Positions 35,941-47,300 of a stretch of DNA of 64,000 nucleotides are shown piece by piece. The notes under the pieces were generated by a model that saw nothing but the letters and a program-made list of their open reading frames with translations, was not told the DNA's origin and did not search any database. The translations under genes and the position numbers were made by a program. Origin of the DNA: Eopsaltria australis (Eukaryota; Chordata; Aves; Passeriformes; Petroicidae); assembly GCA_034509425.1 (NCBI GenBank), contig JAVTVJ010011652.1, positions 6,439,501-6,503,500 on the forward strand. The letters run 5' to 3'. Position 1 is the first letter of the stretch. Every line of letters starts with the position of its first letter.

Positions 35941-37881
35941 GTTTGTACTTAAATCCTACTTTATGAAGATGTTATGGTCCTGGTTGCTTATTGTGGGCCT
36001 GATTCAGCCAAGCTGGAGTGGCTCTGCATTCTGGGTTCTGAGTGCCCAGGGTGTGCTGTGCCACTTGCAGTGTAGGACAAATCTCCCCATCAGGTCTGGC
36101 TTAGGAAGTTGGCAGATTCCATCCTGCAAGTCCTGTTTGTCGGTGCTCTCCTGAAATAGTAATTAGTGTGTGACTGTGCTGGAAACCTTTTACCTATAAA
36201 ATCAAGAAAAATGTGATGGAGTTCAGAGCCTTGCCCCCAAAGGAGAGATCATCCTGGGTTCAGCAGCAGGCAAGTGCAGTTCTTCTTTCCTCTAGACACT
36301 TGTATCTCATTTTCATCGATATCTTTCTTCAAATATATTTACCCTCCCTTACACAAATAAGAACTCTACAGCTTTCAATGCCATGAAGAGGTGCAAGGAA
36401 ATTATAAACAGTGCCAGGTAGTCCTGTGGAAAATGTCCTGTGGACAATTTTGTAGTTTTACTTTTTGAGAGTGAATTCCTTGCCTTCAATTTTTTGTGAT
36501 TTTTTTTTAACAGTACTGAGAGGGGAAAAGTGATATTTTCGACTCCTTTCCTCGTTTAATCTTCTTCCCATGAGTTTTTCCATTCTTCTCTCTGATTTCC
36601 CCTTTAAATGTTGGAAAATCCTGCATTGGGAGGGGTTGTGCAGAAGAAAACTGCATAATAAACTCTGTGGATTGGCCAGAGAGCACTTTTGTAGCTGGTG
36701 GTATGAATTTTTTTCCTTTGGAGGGAAACCGTGGAAGAGTCAGAATAAAATTTGCTGCAAAAACCCTTCTCTAGAGCAAAGACAGTTTGTTGCTCTAAGA
36801 AGACACGGACAAAAAGCGCTGTCTGAATGTACCAATGTGGCTGTTGGTTGAGCCCATTTGCAATACACCAATTTCTCCATCACTTCTCCTGCTGCATGTC
36901 TGAAGAACCATCTTTGGAGTGTGGATGAATAGTTTTGCTCCCTCCCTTTCAGGTACATCTGTGTCAGAAGAGAAAAGGGGTTATGGATTTGTGCTCCCCT
37001 TTTCAGGGATCTTGAGGTAACTAACGAAAGAATTTTAGCTGGAAGGAGAAGACTCATCTGCTGAGCTTCTAGAGACCACAGTGGCACATGAAATGGCAGA
37101 GACAGGGTGATGCAACTCTAGGATTAACAGTTTTGCAGTGGTTGACCCAAGACTCCAGGGCTTGCATTGTCTTTCGTTTCTCTTGGCACTAAGTAGGAGA
37201 GCCATCTGGAGACAAAGCTGGAGTTGGAGGGAAGTCAGCTCTTCTTGCTCCACTGTGTCTTCCAAAGTGCAGCCCTGGGCAAAACGCTGCATGGCATGAA
37301 ATCGTGTCGTGCTGGCTGCTGGGCTGCAGATCCCTGCCTTGGAGAGAGGCGAGGGCTGGCCATTGATGATGGCAGCCCCTTGCACTTCCCACACAGATTC
37401 CAGCTTGATCCCTGCCGAACTTCAAACCTCTTTTGACCCCCACTGAAGAAGCAGGAGCTTTTTGCATAGGACGTGCCAGAAGGGGAAAATCCTCGCTGGG
37501 TGTCTGCTCTGCAACTTCCATGCTGCCTGGAGAGGGAGACATCCTGTTTGAGGAGACTGCTTTGTGTGTCTGGTTTTCCTGACTCTTGGGAAGCCGAGTC
37601 CTGGCCCAAGGGAGCAGGGTGATCAGTGCAGGCTGCCCTACCAGCTTGGTCAGGCAGCTGGAGAAACAACACCCCAGCCTGGCTCCAGTCCCTGCTGCCA
37701 GTGCTTGGGAGCCTCTACCAGAGAGGCACCGTGTCTCTTCCTTTTTTTCTCACTCAAGGTTTCCTCCTCCCTTGACTAGGGCAAGGAAAGAGGAAACCAT
37801 CCATTTTGGATGCATGCTGCCAGAGTAGCTTGGTGGCCGTGTCCCAGGGCACTGGGAGGGATGCCAGCACGGGGGATGAGA

Positions 37882-37922
37882 TGTCACCCAGCTGCTGTCA
37901 CCCCGCTGCTGTCACCCCGCTG
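37882..37922. repeat. 14-bp tandem repeat, about three copies
   Basis: Three head-to-tail copies of tgtcaccccgctgc (37882-37895, 37896-37909, and 37910-37922 incomplete). The first copy differs by one base (ccca for cccc). The repeat sits at the upstream edge of the CpG-rich block. Confidence 0.85.
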
Positions 37923-38355
37923 TGCCCTGCTGACCTGCTTTGCCCCTGAGAAGAGAAACGCTCTGGCACCATCTCGGAGGGGTCTCTGGGCCCTTCTCCT
38001 TCGTGGGCAGCGGGAGCACACTGTGGGCCCGCTGAGGACAGACAGCAAATTGAGGGCGGCAGAGATCCCTGCTGGTAGCGCGAGTTCCGCCCTGTTTTCT
38101 GCTCCAGAGCTGTGGCGAGCTGCTCCTGCCGGGAACAGTGGGAGGGAGTGGGGTGAGCTGATCCTGCCGGGAGGGCCTTGCCTCACTGCCTAATCCCTGG
38201 GCAAGGCCCCGGCTCCCCAGAGAAGCCCCAGGCTCTCCCAGCCCGAGGTTTGCTGGAGGCTGCTCCTGCAGCAAAGGGGAGTGGAGGAGCGAGCCCCAGC
38301 CGAGGGCAGAGCCATGAGTGACTCAGGAGGGCTGCGGGAAGAAGGGAGAGGTTGT

Positions 38356-38369
38356 CTCGCAGAGGGCGC
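38356..38369 (+). promoter_or_regulatory. CTCF-like core site
   Basis: The word ctcgcagagggcgc fits 12 of 14 positions of the CTCF core (CCASYAGRKGGCRS), including the full GCAGAGGGCGC. It lies within the CpG-rich block, a common setting for CTCF binding. Confidence 0.4.
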
Positions 38370-41300
38370 GGGCGGCCGGCCCAGCACCGCCCAGATACCT
38401 GGGGCTGCCGAGCGGAGCCCGCGGGAGCCTCCCCGCTTTGCACAATGCAGGAGCATGGGGAATAACTTCTCGCCAATGCCGGCTGCCACCTTCCTCACCT
38501 CTGTTTCTGCTGCTCCCGGGCTGCAGTGGGGAAGGAGATCTGCCGATGAACTGCATCCCAGGTGCTTGTCTGCCTTTTGGTTTCGGTTTGAGGTGTTGGG
38601 TTGGCTTTTTCCCCTCCCCTTTTCAGTGGTGTCTTTTGGGTAAGGTGAAGCTGAGGAAGAGGGCTTCAGTAGGTTTGCAGCAGCAGGATTTTGTCCACGG
38701 TGATGAGAGCAGGATGGTTATTTCTTTTTTCCTCCCCTCACCTTTGTATATTTCAGTTTTTCGCCTTTTGTTTTGCTCTGGGCTGGAGGAGAAGCAGTGT
38801 TTTGTTCAGAGATCGTGTGCTGGATCAGAGACGATGGGCTTATCCTCACACAGCCAGCACTGCAGTGACCCTCGGATCTGGGCCTTTATGTTCCACCTGT
38901 GTAAATTAAGACCAGGATCGACAAAATTAGGATTTGGTCATGTGTAATTTTGTCAAAGGTGCTGCATTTCAGCAGGGTACAGTGCATGGAAAGTGTTTTC
39001 CGCATCTGTTCTGCCCACCTTGGGAGGCAGATGATGACTCTAAGGCCGAGGAGGAGCCTTAGAACTTTTAGAGATATTTTTATCCCTTGGAAAATTAGTT
39101 GCTAGCAGAGCATTTAAAGGGAAATGCATTCCCTGCCCTAATTCTTAGCTGTATTTTATGTGCAAATTTCAGATTTGTCTTTAATTTTTGATTATTCTGT
39201 CCTTCATCAGTCTGAGCCAGGGCAGCAAGTTATTAGTAAGTGATTTAAACTTTTTTTTGGAGTAATTTTGAATTCCTCAGACTTACATTTCTGGGCTACT
39301 CAGAAATGAACAGCGTTGCAGCAGTTCAAAGCCAGTGAAAAAGTAGTATAAAGATTAAAAAACCCAAGAGAGATCAGATAAAATTCTCTTTATCAAGGCA
39401 CATCTTATGTTTTAGATTAAAATATGAATTAAGTTATTTGAAATAGTGTTCCTTTAATATGCAGGGTTTAGTATTACAGGCTTGATAGGCATACACACAC
39501 ACAGAGCAGAGTCCCAGATGTCTGGTCACCTGTGTAACATCCATAACCAAGATGCTTTTCTGAAAATGAGGCAACAAACTCCCAGAAGAAAGAGAGGCTC
39601 TGCCCCCATCCCCTTCCACCACCTGCAACAAGGCAGCATTGCAGTCCCTTGTCCCCATCTCTGAGAGGCTGCCAGAGGGTGGAGAGGTGACCCATGGTAC
39701 TGTGGGCTTGAAGAGCTATGGAAATCTTCTTGGGGGCCATTCCATAATGCAGTGCAATATCATTTTAATACGCATATTTTACATTTCCTGCCTGTTCTCT
39801 GGAAGGGGAGAGTGCTTCTAGGTTTAAAACCAACTTATGTTTGAGTCTGGATATTGTGTTAGCAAGACAGCTAACAGGTCCTTGGCTTCTTTCCACTCCG
39901 GCTTATTTAGGACTTGGGTGATGCGGAGCTTCTGGTGAGCTGCCCTTCAGCAGCTCCCATTGTTTGAGTTCACGGTTTCTATTGTGTCTTTCTATTTTCT
40001 GCCTTGCTAGGAGAGCTATTGTGGAAAATTCATCTCCTGTCTCTCACAAGAGGAGAATGGATTTCCTGTCGGCTCTGGGCTTGAAGGGAAGGCAGGGGCT
40101 GCCGGGAGGAAGCGGCTGTTCCTCAGCCGGGCGGCGGGAGGATTGATGATTTTGGGGGGAATAGGGGTATTCTTTTCTTTAGGCTCCGTGGAGATATTTT
40201 TAGGGTTTAAGTGTTTTCTGGTTGAAAGACAAGTCGTCAAGTATGAGGTCATAGGATGCCCTAAGGCTGCTGCCTTTTGAAAAAGCTGTGGAAAAGGCAT
40301 GGCCAGCTCCAGCTTTCAGAGCTGCCCCCACTGAGCAGGGAGCTGTAAGGAGCCCCACTGACTGGAGTGCAGGGGGCTGCTGGCTTTGCATGCTGAGCCT
40401 GTTTCACAGATCGGGCCTTCTGAAGGTCTTTGGGCATTAATAGGGCATGAATCAAGGGCCTGATTCCATTGCAAAAGGAAGAAAAAGTGGAAAAAAATAA
40501 TGCTGGTATAGACCCGAGTACCTGATCCTCTTCTCTCAGTCTCTTCTGAGTTCTGTCTCAGCATACAGATCCAAAATCCACCAGCTGACAGCTGAAATGA
40601 AGGGCTGGAATAGAAAAAAAAGCTACAGAATCTTTTCCTGGGGCTTGTAAACTCACTCTTCTCACACAGGTTAAGAACTCGTGTTTTGCTCAACCAGAAA
40701 CCACCTCTGGGCAGAAATCAGCATATGCAAAACACCACTTGAATCTCCTGATGAGGATTTTGTAATGATCAAGCCACAGTTTCTAGGGAAAACAAAGAAT
40801 GGAAAGGGATTTGGGTCTGGGTTTCCTTGAAGCCAGAGCTAATGGGGGTTATATATATAGTTTTTGCAGCTCTGGATGCTAGATTGAAAGGCCAGGGAAG
40901 CTTTTCAGTGTAGTCTAGCTGCCTGGACTCCTTGGGGAAATATACAGACTTTTTTACTCAGAAATTAGTTGGATTTTGATTCTTGTTTTTAAAGGCAATA
41001 AATAAACACGATTATAGAGTTGAAAAGCAGTTTGAGCTGCACTGGGCTCTTCGTTTCCTCAGGCAGCCATTCCAGATGAGTGTGCCCTCTACTACTATAA
41101 TTACTTTTTAAAAATAACTCTGCAAGTCTGTAATCTAAAGTGGGTGGTATGTAGCAAGTCTGAGAGCATTCTACATTCAACCCACAGACTGGGGAGAGGG
41201 TGACTTTATATAAGGGTTTGCTTGTCTTCCTCTCTGGTGTGAAATCTGACTTTTTCCCACAATCCATCAACAAATGGCCCATACAATGAAAGTGCTTTTT

Positions 41301-44300
41301 AATGCAGTAGTCAAGCTTGCCAGGGACTCAGATGGCTTTGCAGCCCCACAGGCTCTAGATATTCCCTCTGGATATTACTTATCTACCTAATCTTGTCTTT
41401 GTTGTGTTCAAATTTGAAGTTGCCTGGGCAGTACAAGAGAGAAGAGCACAGCTGAGATTCACAGCTAAGTAGTAGTCTAGACCTGTGTTTGAATCTGTTT
41501 TCAGCCCACTTTGCCTTTTGGCTGGGCCAGCTGATTTATTTGTACACTCACATGCTTAAAACAGCTGGTGATTATTTTTTTTCCTATAGATTGGAAACAA
41601 TGAACCTGGGAATTTGCTGCTTGATTTCTCCTACTTTATTCTCTCTATCTATTGAGCTTTTTAGGTGGTGATGTTCTCTAGTGTGGTGTGTTTGCAGACC
41701 TCCCTGCTCCACAATGCAGCTTTTTCCAGGCTCTCACGAACATTATCGTTACTCATAAGGGGATCTTTATACTCAGGAGCAGAGTGAGGGGATACTGCAG
41801 GCAGGGATTTGCCAAACTTAATCTAGTTTCACTATAATGGAATAACCCATGACAGTGTCTACTCCCCTGTGGGGTTTCTTTTTTAGAGTTTAGTCCCATT
41901 TAAAGGAAAAGCTGAGGTAGGAAATAACATGGGAATTAGAAAGAGGAAACCAGGGGTAGGTAGATGAGGAAAAAAGTAAGTCCTAGAAGTGGGAAATTCA
42001 ATCCTCTTGAGCTTCTTCCATTCAGAGAAGTGCTAATACAGGCCCCAGGCTTGTATGCAGGATTGAGGTAATTAATGTTTGCCCTCAAATTTCCGTGAGT
42101 CTGAAGTTAAGCACTTCCACCATGTCGTTTTCTATCAGGGTTTTGCCACCTCTAAATAAAGAGCAGAAAATTACATTCCTTCTGCTTTTACATCCTAAAC
42201 ATCGACAAGTTTAGACTTGCAGGGTGCTTCTTGTATTCAAGGGCTCTGAGCAGCACAGGGCTGACCTGGAATAAGCAAAACATTTGCAATCTGGTTTGCC
42301 CATGATGGGATTTTACTGGTGTTCGGGCTGGTGGACAGACTTCACTTTTTCACTGAGTGCACTGTTAGATATGATTCCCACCAAACTCTTCTAACTCTTC
42401 TCACTAAATGCTTGGTAGTTTGGTATTGTCTCAGGCAAGGAGTGAAACCATCAGACCGGAGTACAGGAGAAAGGCATTTGGGCCTATTCCCAGTGGGTAG
42501 TGTCGTCATGACTGGTCTATTTAAATCCTTAGATGTGGAGAGCAGAAGGAAGAATGTTCCTATATTAATCCCGCCTCCTACAAAACACAGCAAATGCAGA
42601 TTTGTGTGTTTAGCAGATTTCCTCTTGGGTAAAGAAGTCTCCTATAGATAATAATCCTTTTAGCAACATCTCCAGTGAACGAGGCTTTGTCTGAAGAACA
42701 AAGAAAAAGTCGCAAGCTTGAAATATGCCTGAACTTCCTGAGTGCACTCGCTGCTGTGTGCAGGCAGGAAGCTCTGTTAGTCTGGTTTGGATGTTTGCTC
42801 TGAAGCAGCATAAACAGAGTGTCGGGTCTCCTGGGATCCTGATCTGACCTGTGGACCAGGGAATAGGAGTTCCTCCTAAGCTGTAGCTGTGAGAAGGACA
42901 GCCACAGTCACAGGCAGCTCTGTGTCCATGTCCGTGACTGTCCCATTTCCCCTCTGGCCATATCCTCCGAAGATCCTGGGTGGATGCAGGGGCCAGCAGC
43001 AGAGGTGAGCAGTGCAGCTACAGTAGACCCAGCACACGTGAGTGTTAAGCTGCCAGCCAGCAGGGAGCTCATTTCCTGCACAATTATGGAAACAGCTGAT
43101 CTGTGACATTTTAAGAAGGGGAGAAAATACAAGGCAGGGGAAGGAAGGCCCTGGCTACATAAATATTTACTCTTGCACAATGTCCCAGCCACCATCTTGT
43201 TCCAGGGTCTGGGAGAAGGGGTTGCTTGCTGCTGGCTCTGACAGTGGCTGGGGGAGCCACCAGTGGGCTGCCTGCAGCTGGAAAGAGGACACTGTCTGCC
43301 AAGCAAAAGCTGCTCTGCTGGAGTGTGATACTGCCCTGCCTGACCCACCTGTTCCCTGCTGCATCCCACAGCCAGGGATGTGCTGCTGGACCACTAAGAG
43401 CTTGCTTGAATCACCTACCTGGGCCTCATGTCCCATTTTGTGGTCTAACAAAGTCTGACAAAGCCAAGGTAGTGAGATTCCCCTGCTAGTGAGGTAACAG
43501 CCCCTGCTCCTTCCTAGAGAGCAGAGCAGCCGTGGAAAGGGTGTTTGGAAAATGGAGTCACAAAGTGTTCCAGGGTAATGCTGCTGCAGGCAGTTGAGGT
43601 GCCCAGGATCTGGGGACTGCAGCATCTTGTGTGATGCCATCCCCATGTCACATGCCCACCAGCAGCTAGGTCTGGAGCAGACATGAACTATTTTGTGAGC
43701 AGAAGAGGCACTTGGAGGCAGTAGATCTGGTTGAAAAGACCCTTGGACACAAGTCCAAAAAAAAGACCCTCAGACAGGAAAAGGCATTGTTCAACCTGAT
43801 ATAATACTTGTTTTCAATTTCTTTCCCTCATCCTACACAGAAATGTTATTTTTTCCATTCCTGTCAAAGAGAGGGTAAATTGACTCTTTGGCCATTAAAT
43901 ACTGCTGAATTGTCTTTGCATTAGTCCCCCCTTGGTTGTGGTGGTGGTTGCAGTGGTATCTGACCACTGGGGCATCTCTGAAGTCCCTCCTCTGTGTACC
44001 CAGCAGCTGAAGGGAAGGCTGTGGTGTGCTTTGCTTTGTCCAGTTTGCATTTGTAGCCAGGGTTGCGCAGTCTAAGGCTGTGTTTCTGCAGTGCATCAGT
44101 CTGAGGTGACTGTCAGCATGGGGTGACGTATGTGAGGAGATTTAGTGAGTCCCAGTAGGAGTGACACCAATCCACTGGTGGGTCTTGCTGTAGTCTTCTC
44201 TCTCAGTGCTGTCTGTGAAACCAGAAGAGTTGGAATAGGTGGGATTCAAAGATTTGTTTCATGGAAGTGGTTGATGTGGTAGGAGAGGAAACTCCAGCCT

Positions 44301-47300
44301 CTTGCCCTCCACCCCTTTCATCAAGGAAATACTGGCTAAGCTCACTCCCCAGAACATGCACCGTCACTCAGTGAATAAGCACAAGGGATTTGTTGTGGGT
44401 TAATTCTGCTGCTGGAAATCAAACCCCATTCGTGGTCAGATGACATCTTTTTTCTTGGAAAGGGACTAAGGTTAAGAAGACAAGGAAGGCAGGTTAGTTA
44501 AAATATGTCAAAGTCTCTTGGGTGTGAGTAAAGACTATAAATAAAAGCCTTTTAACTTGGAAAAGAACTTTAGAGTGATATGATCAGGCTCAATTTAGTC
44601 CAAATATTGCTTTATGCCATTAAACTGTTATCAGGTTTTGGTTCAACTGCAATAGTTTTACGGCTTCACTTCAGTGGGAACAGTTGCAGCCTTTATGCAA
44701 GTAAAGCATTTCCCCTGAAACATTTGCAGGGAAGACTGCTGTATTGTGCAGGAACCTGGGAGTGAAACTGCCTGCAAATGAATAGCTGGGAAGGTCACCT
44801 CCTCTAAATATTTTTTTTTTTCTCATTCCAGTGTAACTACACAATCTAAGGATTTATATTGTGAACAATGAGGAGATTTAAATGAGGTTTAGTTTTACAT
44901 TCCTCTTAATGAATCCTCAAACTTAGTAATAAAAGCTTGAACATTTTTACTTATTTCCTCTTAAGCTGCAAACATGTCTGATTCAGCAGTGTCTTGAGAT
45001 GATTTGTCAGGAAGAGAAAATAAGTCACATCCTTCTTCCTCTTGGGATTAATAGAGAACAAGAATAATCCTGTACCCATAATATTATTTCAGTTGGACTT
45101 GCATAATAGCCTGGAAATGGTTATACTCAAGGCAATGCTTTGTAATAATGATGTTTCATCCTTTGAAGTTAGGTTAGTTCATGTCACAATGTCAGATCTG
45201 CACAAATAATAAAACACACACACCCCTCCAGTTTTTCTAATTTGCCTTCGTTTTCTGGTCCAAGTTTTGCTACAGTCAATTAGAAGAGAGTGGCTTTTAA
45301 TACTGTTTTCCAGCACCATCACAGCCCAAAAATTCCCACCTCACATTTGGTGTGTTTGCATGTCAGTGTGCAGCTCAGGGTTTAGGGAGATCCTGGTGTT
45401 TCTAAGAAGTCTAGCTGTGTGCATGCCTGTGCTCAAAGTCTCTGCAGAGCATGAGTAATTCCACCAAAATCATTGGAACTGACCCTCTCCGTGAGCCAAG
45501 GTTTTCCACACATCTGGGCCCTTATTCCTGGCTTTCATTAAAGAAAGTGAGAGAAATCAGGCCTCCCATAATTACTTACAATCTGTGAGCTAGGCGCATA
45601 TGTAAATATTTTCAGGGTCACAACTTATCTCTTTACTTTTAATATACTTTGTTATTAGTAATCGGTTTTGAAGAGATTGAAAATCCCACCCATAAGTTTC
45701 TGTAGTGTCAAGCCTGCTCAGTCTTGACCTCTGCTCCCAGTGGTATCATTGGATTTACTGTTGACTTCAGCAGGAGCAGTCACAGCAGGTCTGAGTGCTT
45801 TTGAAAACCTTTTCCCTGTGTTTTTCTGTGTAAAACCCATCACTGTAGCTGCCAGATTATATGATGCTAGGGTTTAAAATGTCTTAAGAGTGAAATCAAA
45901 CTGATAAGAAGGCTAAGTTGTAATAAAGCTAAGCAAAGTAAACTTGCTTTCTTTCTAAGACATAGCGACTTTCACAAGGTCTTAATTTTCTCTGGCCCAA
46001 GTGGAAAAGCAATTGAGTTTGGTTCATTGTGTGCATGTGTGTGTAGATACTGCTCCAGCAAAGCCCCAGATGATGTCCTGCACCCACTACCATGCAGGCT
46101 TACCCTGGGCACGTGGAACCAGGTGAGGGGGGCTGGAGCCCACTTTGGGGGCTGGATTTCAGTTTCTCTCTGTTCCCCTACCCCATGGTGTGAACTTGGG
46201 AATCACCAGCTGAGCCCATATTTAGTTACTAATTCTGCCCAAGATGTGTCACTAGTTTTCCCCGCTGCCTGAAGTTCTTTACAAGTAGGAAACAGAAGAT
46301 CTGGTGGCTCAAGTAGAGGGTCCAAATCTACCCCCAGACTCTCTGCACATATTGTATTGGGGAAGAAGAGAGACAAACTAGAATTGCCATATCTCCCCAT
46401 GGCAATAGAAGAATAAATCCATAAAACATTGTATGGCACTCAGATACTGCAGCAGTAAAGTTCTTCTGTAGTTACCTATGCCCTGACTGGTGGTACTGCT
46501 GTGTTAAAAGCCTCCATGCTCACATCTGTTTGCAGATGTCCTCTGGAGCAGGGTGGTCTCTTGCTGTAAGAGTGATGATAAATACTTAGCTTTTACAGAT
46601 TAGATTATTCCTCACAACTTGTTCTCTTTTCACTGGAGGTCAGCTATACTCATCATCTATTTGGATTTTCTCCCCTGGGCCTGTTTTTGTTTTTTTGTAA
46701 TTAAACCGGAGCCTTTGTTCTGTGGTGTCAGCAGATAGGAGTGTTCCTCCAGGCAGCCATCAAGACAGAAATGTGTGGGCAAGGCTGTTGCCTCTGAAAA
46801 TTTCTGCTCCTCTTCTCCCATCAACAGCTCCCTGTGCATGACACGCACTTCAAGGGGTGGTTGTGTCCTCTCTACACCATCCATTTCTCAGTTCACCTCC
46901 CCTTGAAAAGAGAGTCCAGATGTTATAATCCTCTGGTAAGCCCTAAAACTGGCAGGATTTTTGTGTTTGTTTCCATCTCCCTGTTTTATTTTCATAAGCC
47001 TATAGATTGGCTTTATTTCTCTTAAAGGTCTCTGGGCTGAGAGATTGCTATTCATCCACTTTTAATTAAAGCAATATAGGGAATTAGGCCTTTCACAGGG
47101 GTGGTTCTGGTGATGCCTCTGATGACTCTGTTTTTGTTAGTTTTCCTCCAATCTGAGCAAATGCTTGGAAGTGTGAGTTGGAGCTTAAGCTTTTTAATTA
47201 CCAGAGAGTGAAATTACTACATTATGGTGACGTGATTCCTTTGCAAAGGAAAAATTGTTTCTTGGCTGCTGCTGTGTGCAGTAGTGTAACAAGGAGAGAA

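Larger units (their letters stand above)
37882..38650. promoter_or_regulatory. CpG-island-like block, candidate internal promoter
   Basis: This is the most GC- and CpG-rich stretch of the window. By eye, about 16 CpGs fall between 38281 and 38520, while most flanking intron sequence has almost none. It includes a GGGCGG box (38370-38375), a CCGCCC box (38387-38392) and a CTCF-like word (38356-38369). CpG islands inside long vertebrate introns often mark alternative promoters. In mammals, short TKS5 isoforms without the full PX domain start from internal promoters, so such a promoter would fit the gene; whether this block corresponds to them is inference. Donor-like sites lie at 38562 (ccag|gtgctt) and 38640 (tttgg|gtaagg). 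The direction of transcription cannot be told; an antisense non-coding RNA is equally possible. Confidence 0.5.

Noticed and set aside
38318..38947. Longest open frame in the window (about 209 codons, + strand)
   Set aside because: It opens in the GC-rich block, where stop codons are rare, starts from a GTG, runs across two donor-like sites, and shows no recognisable domain or composition of a real protein.
46570..46620. SINE-like word gatgataaatacttagctttt
   Set aside because: It resembles an amniote SINE segment, but only about 20 bases match and nothing on either side supports it.
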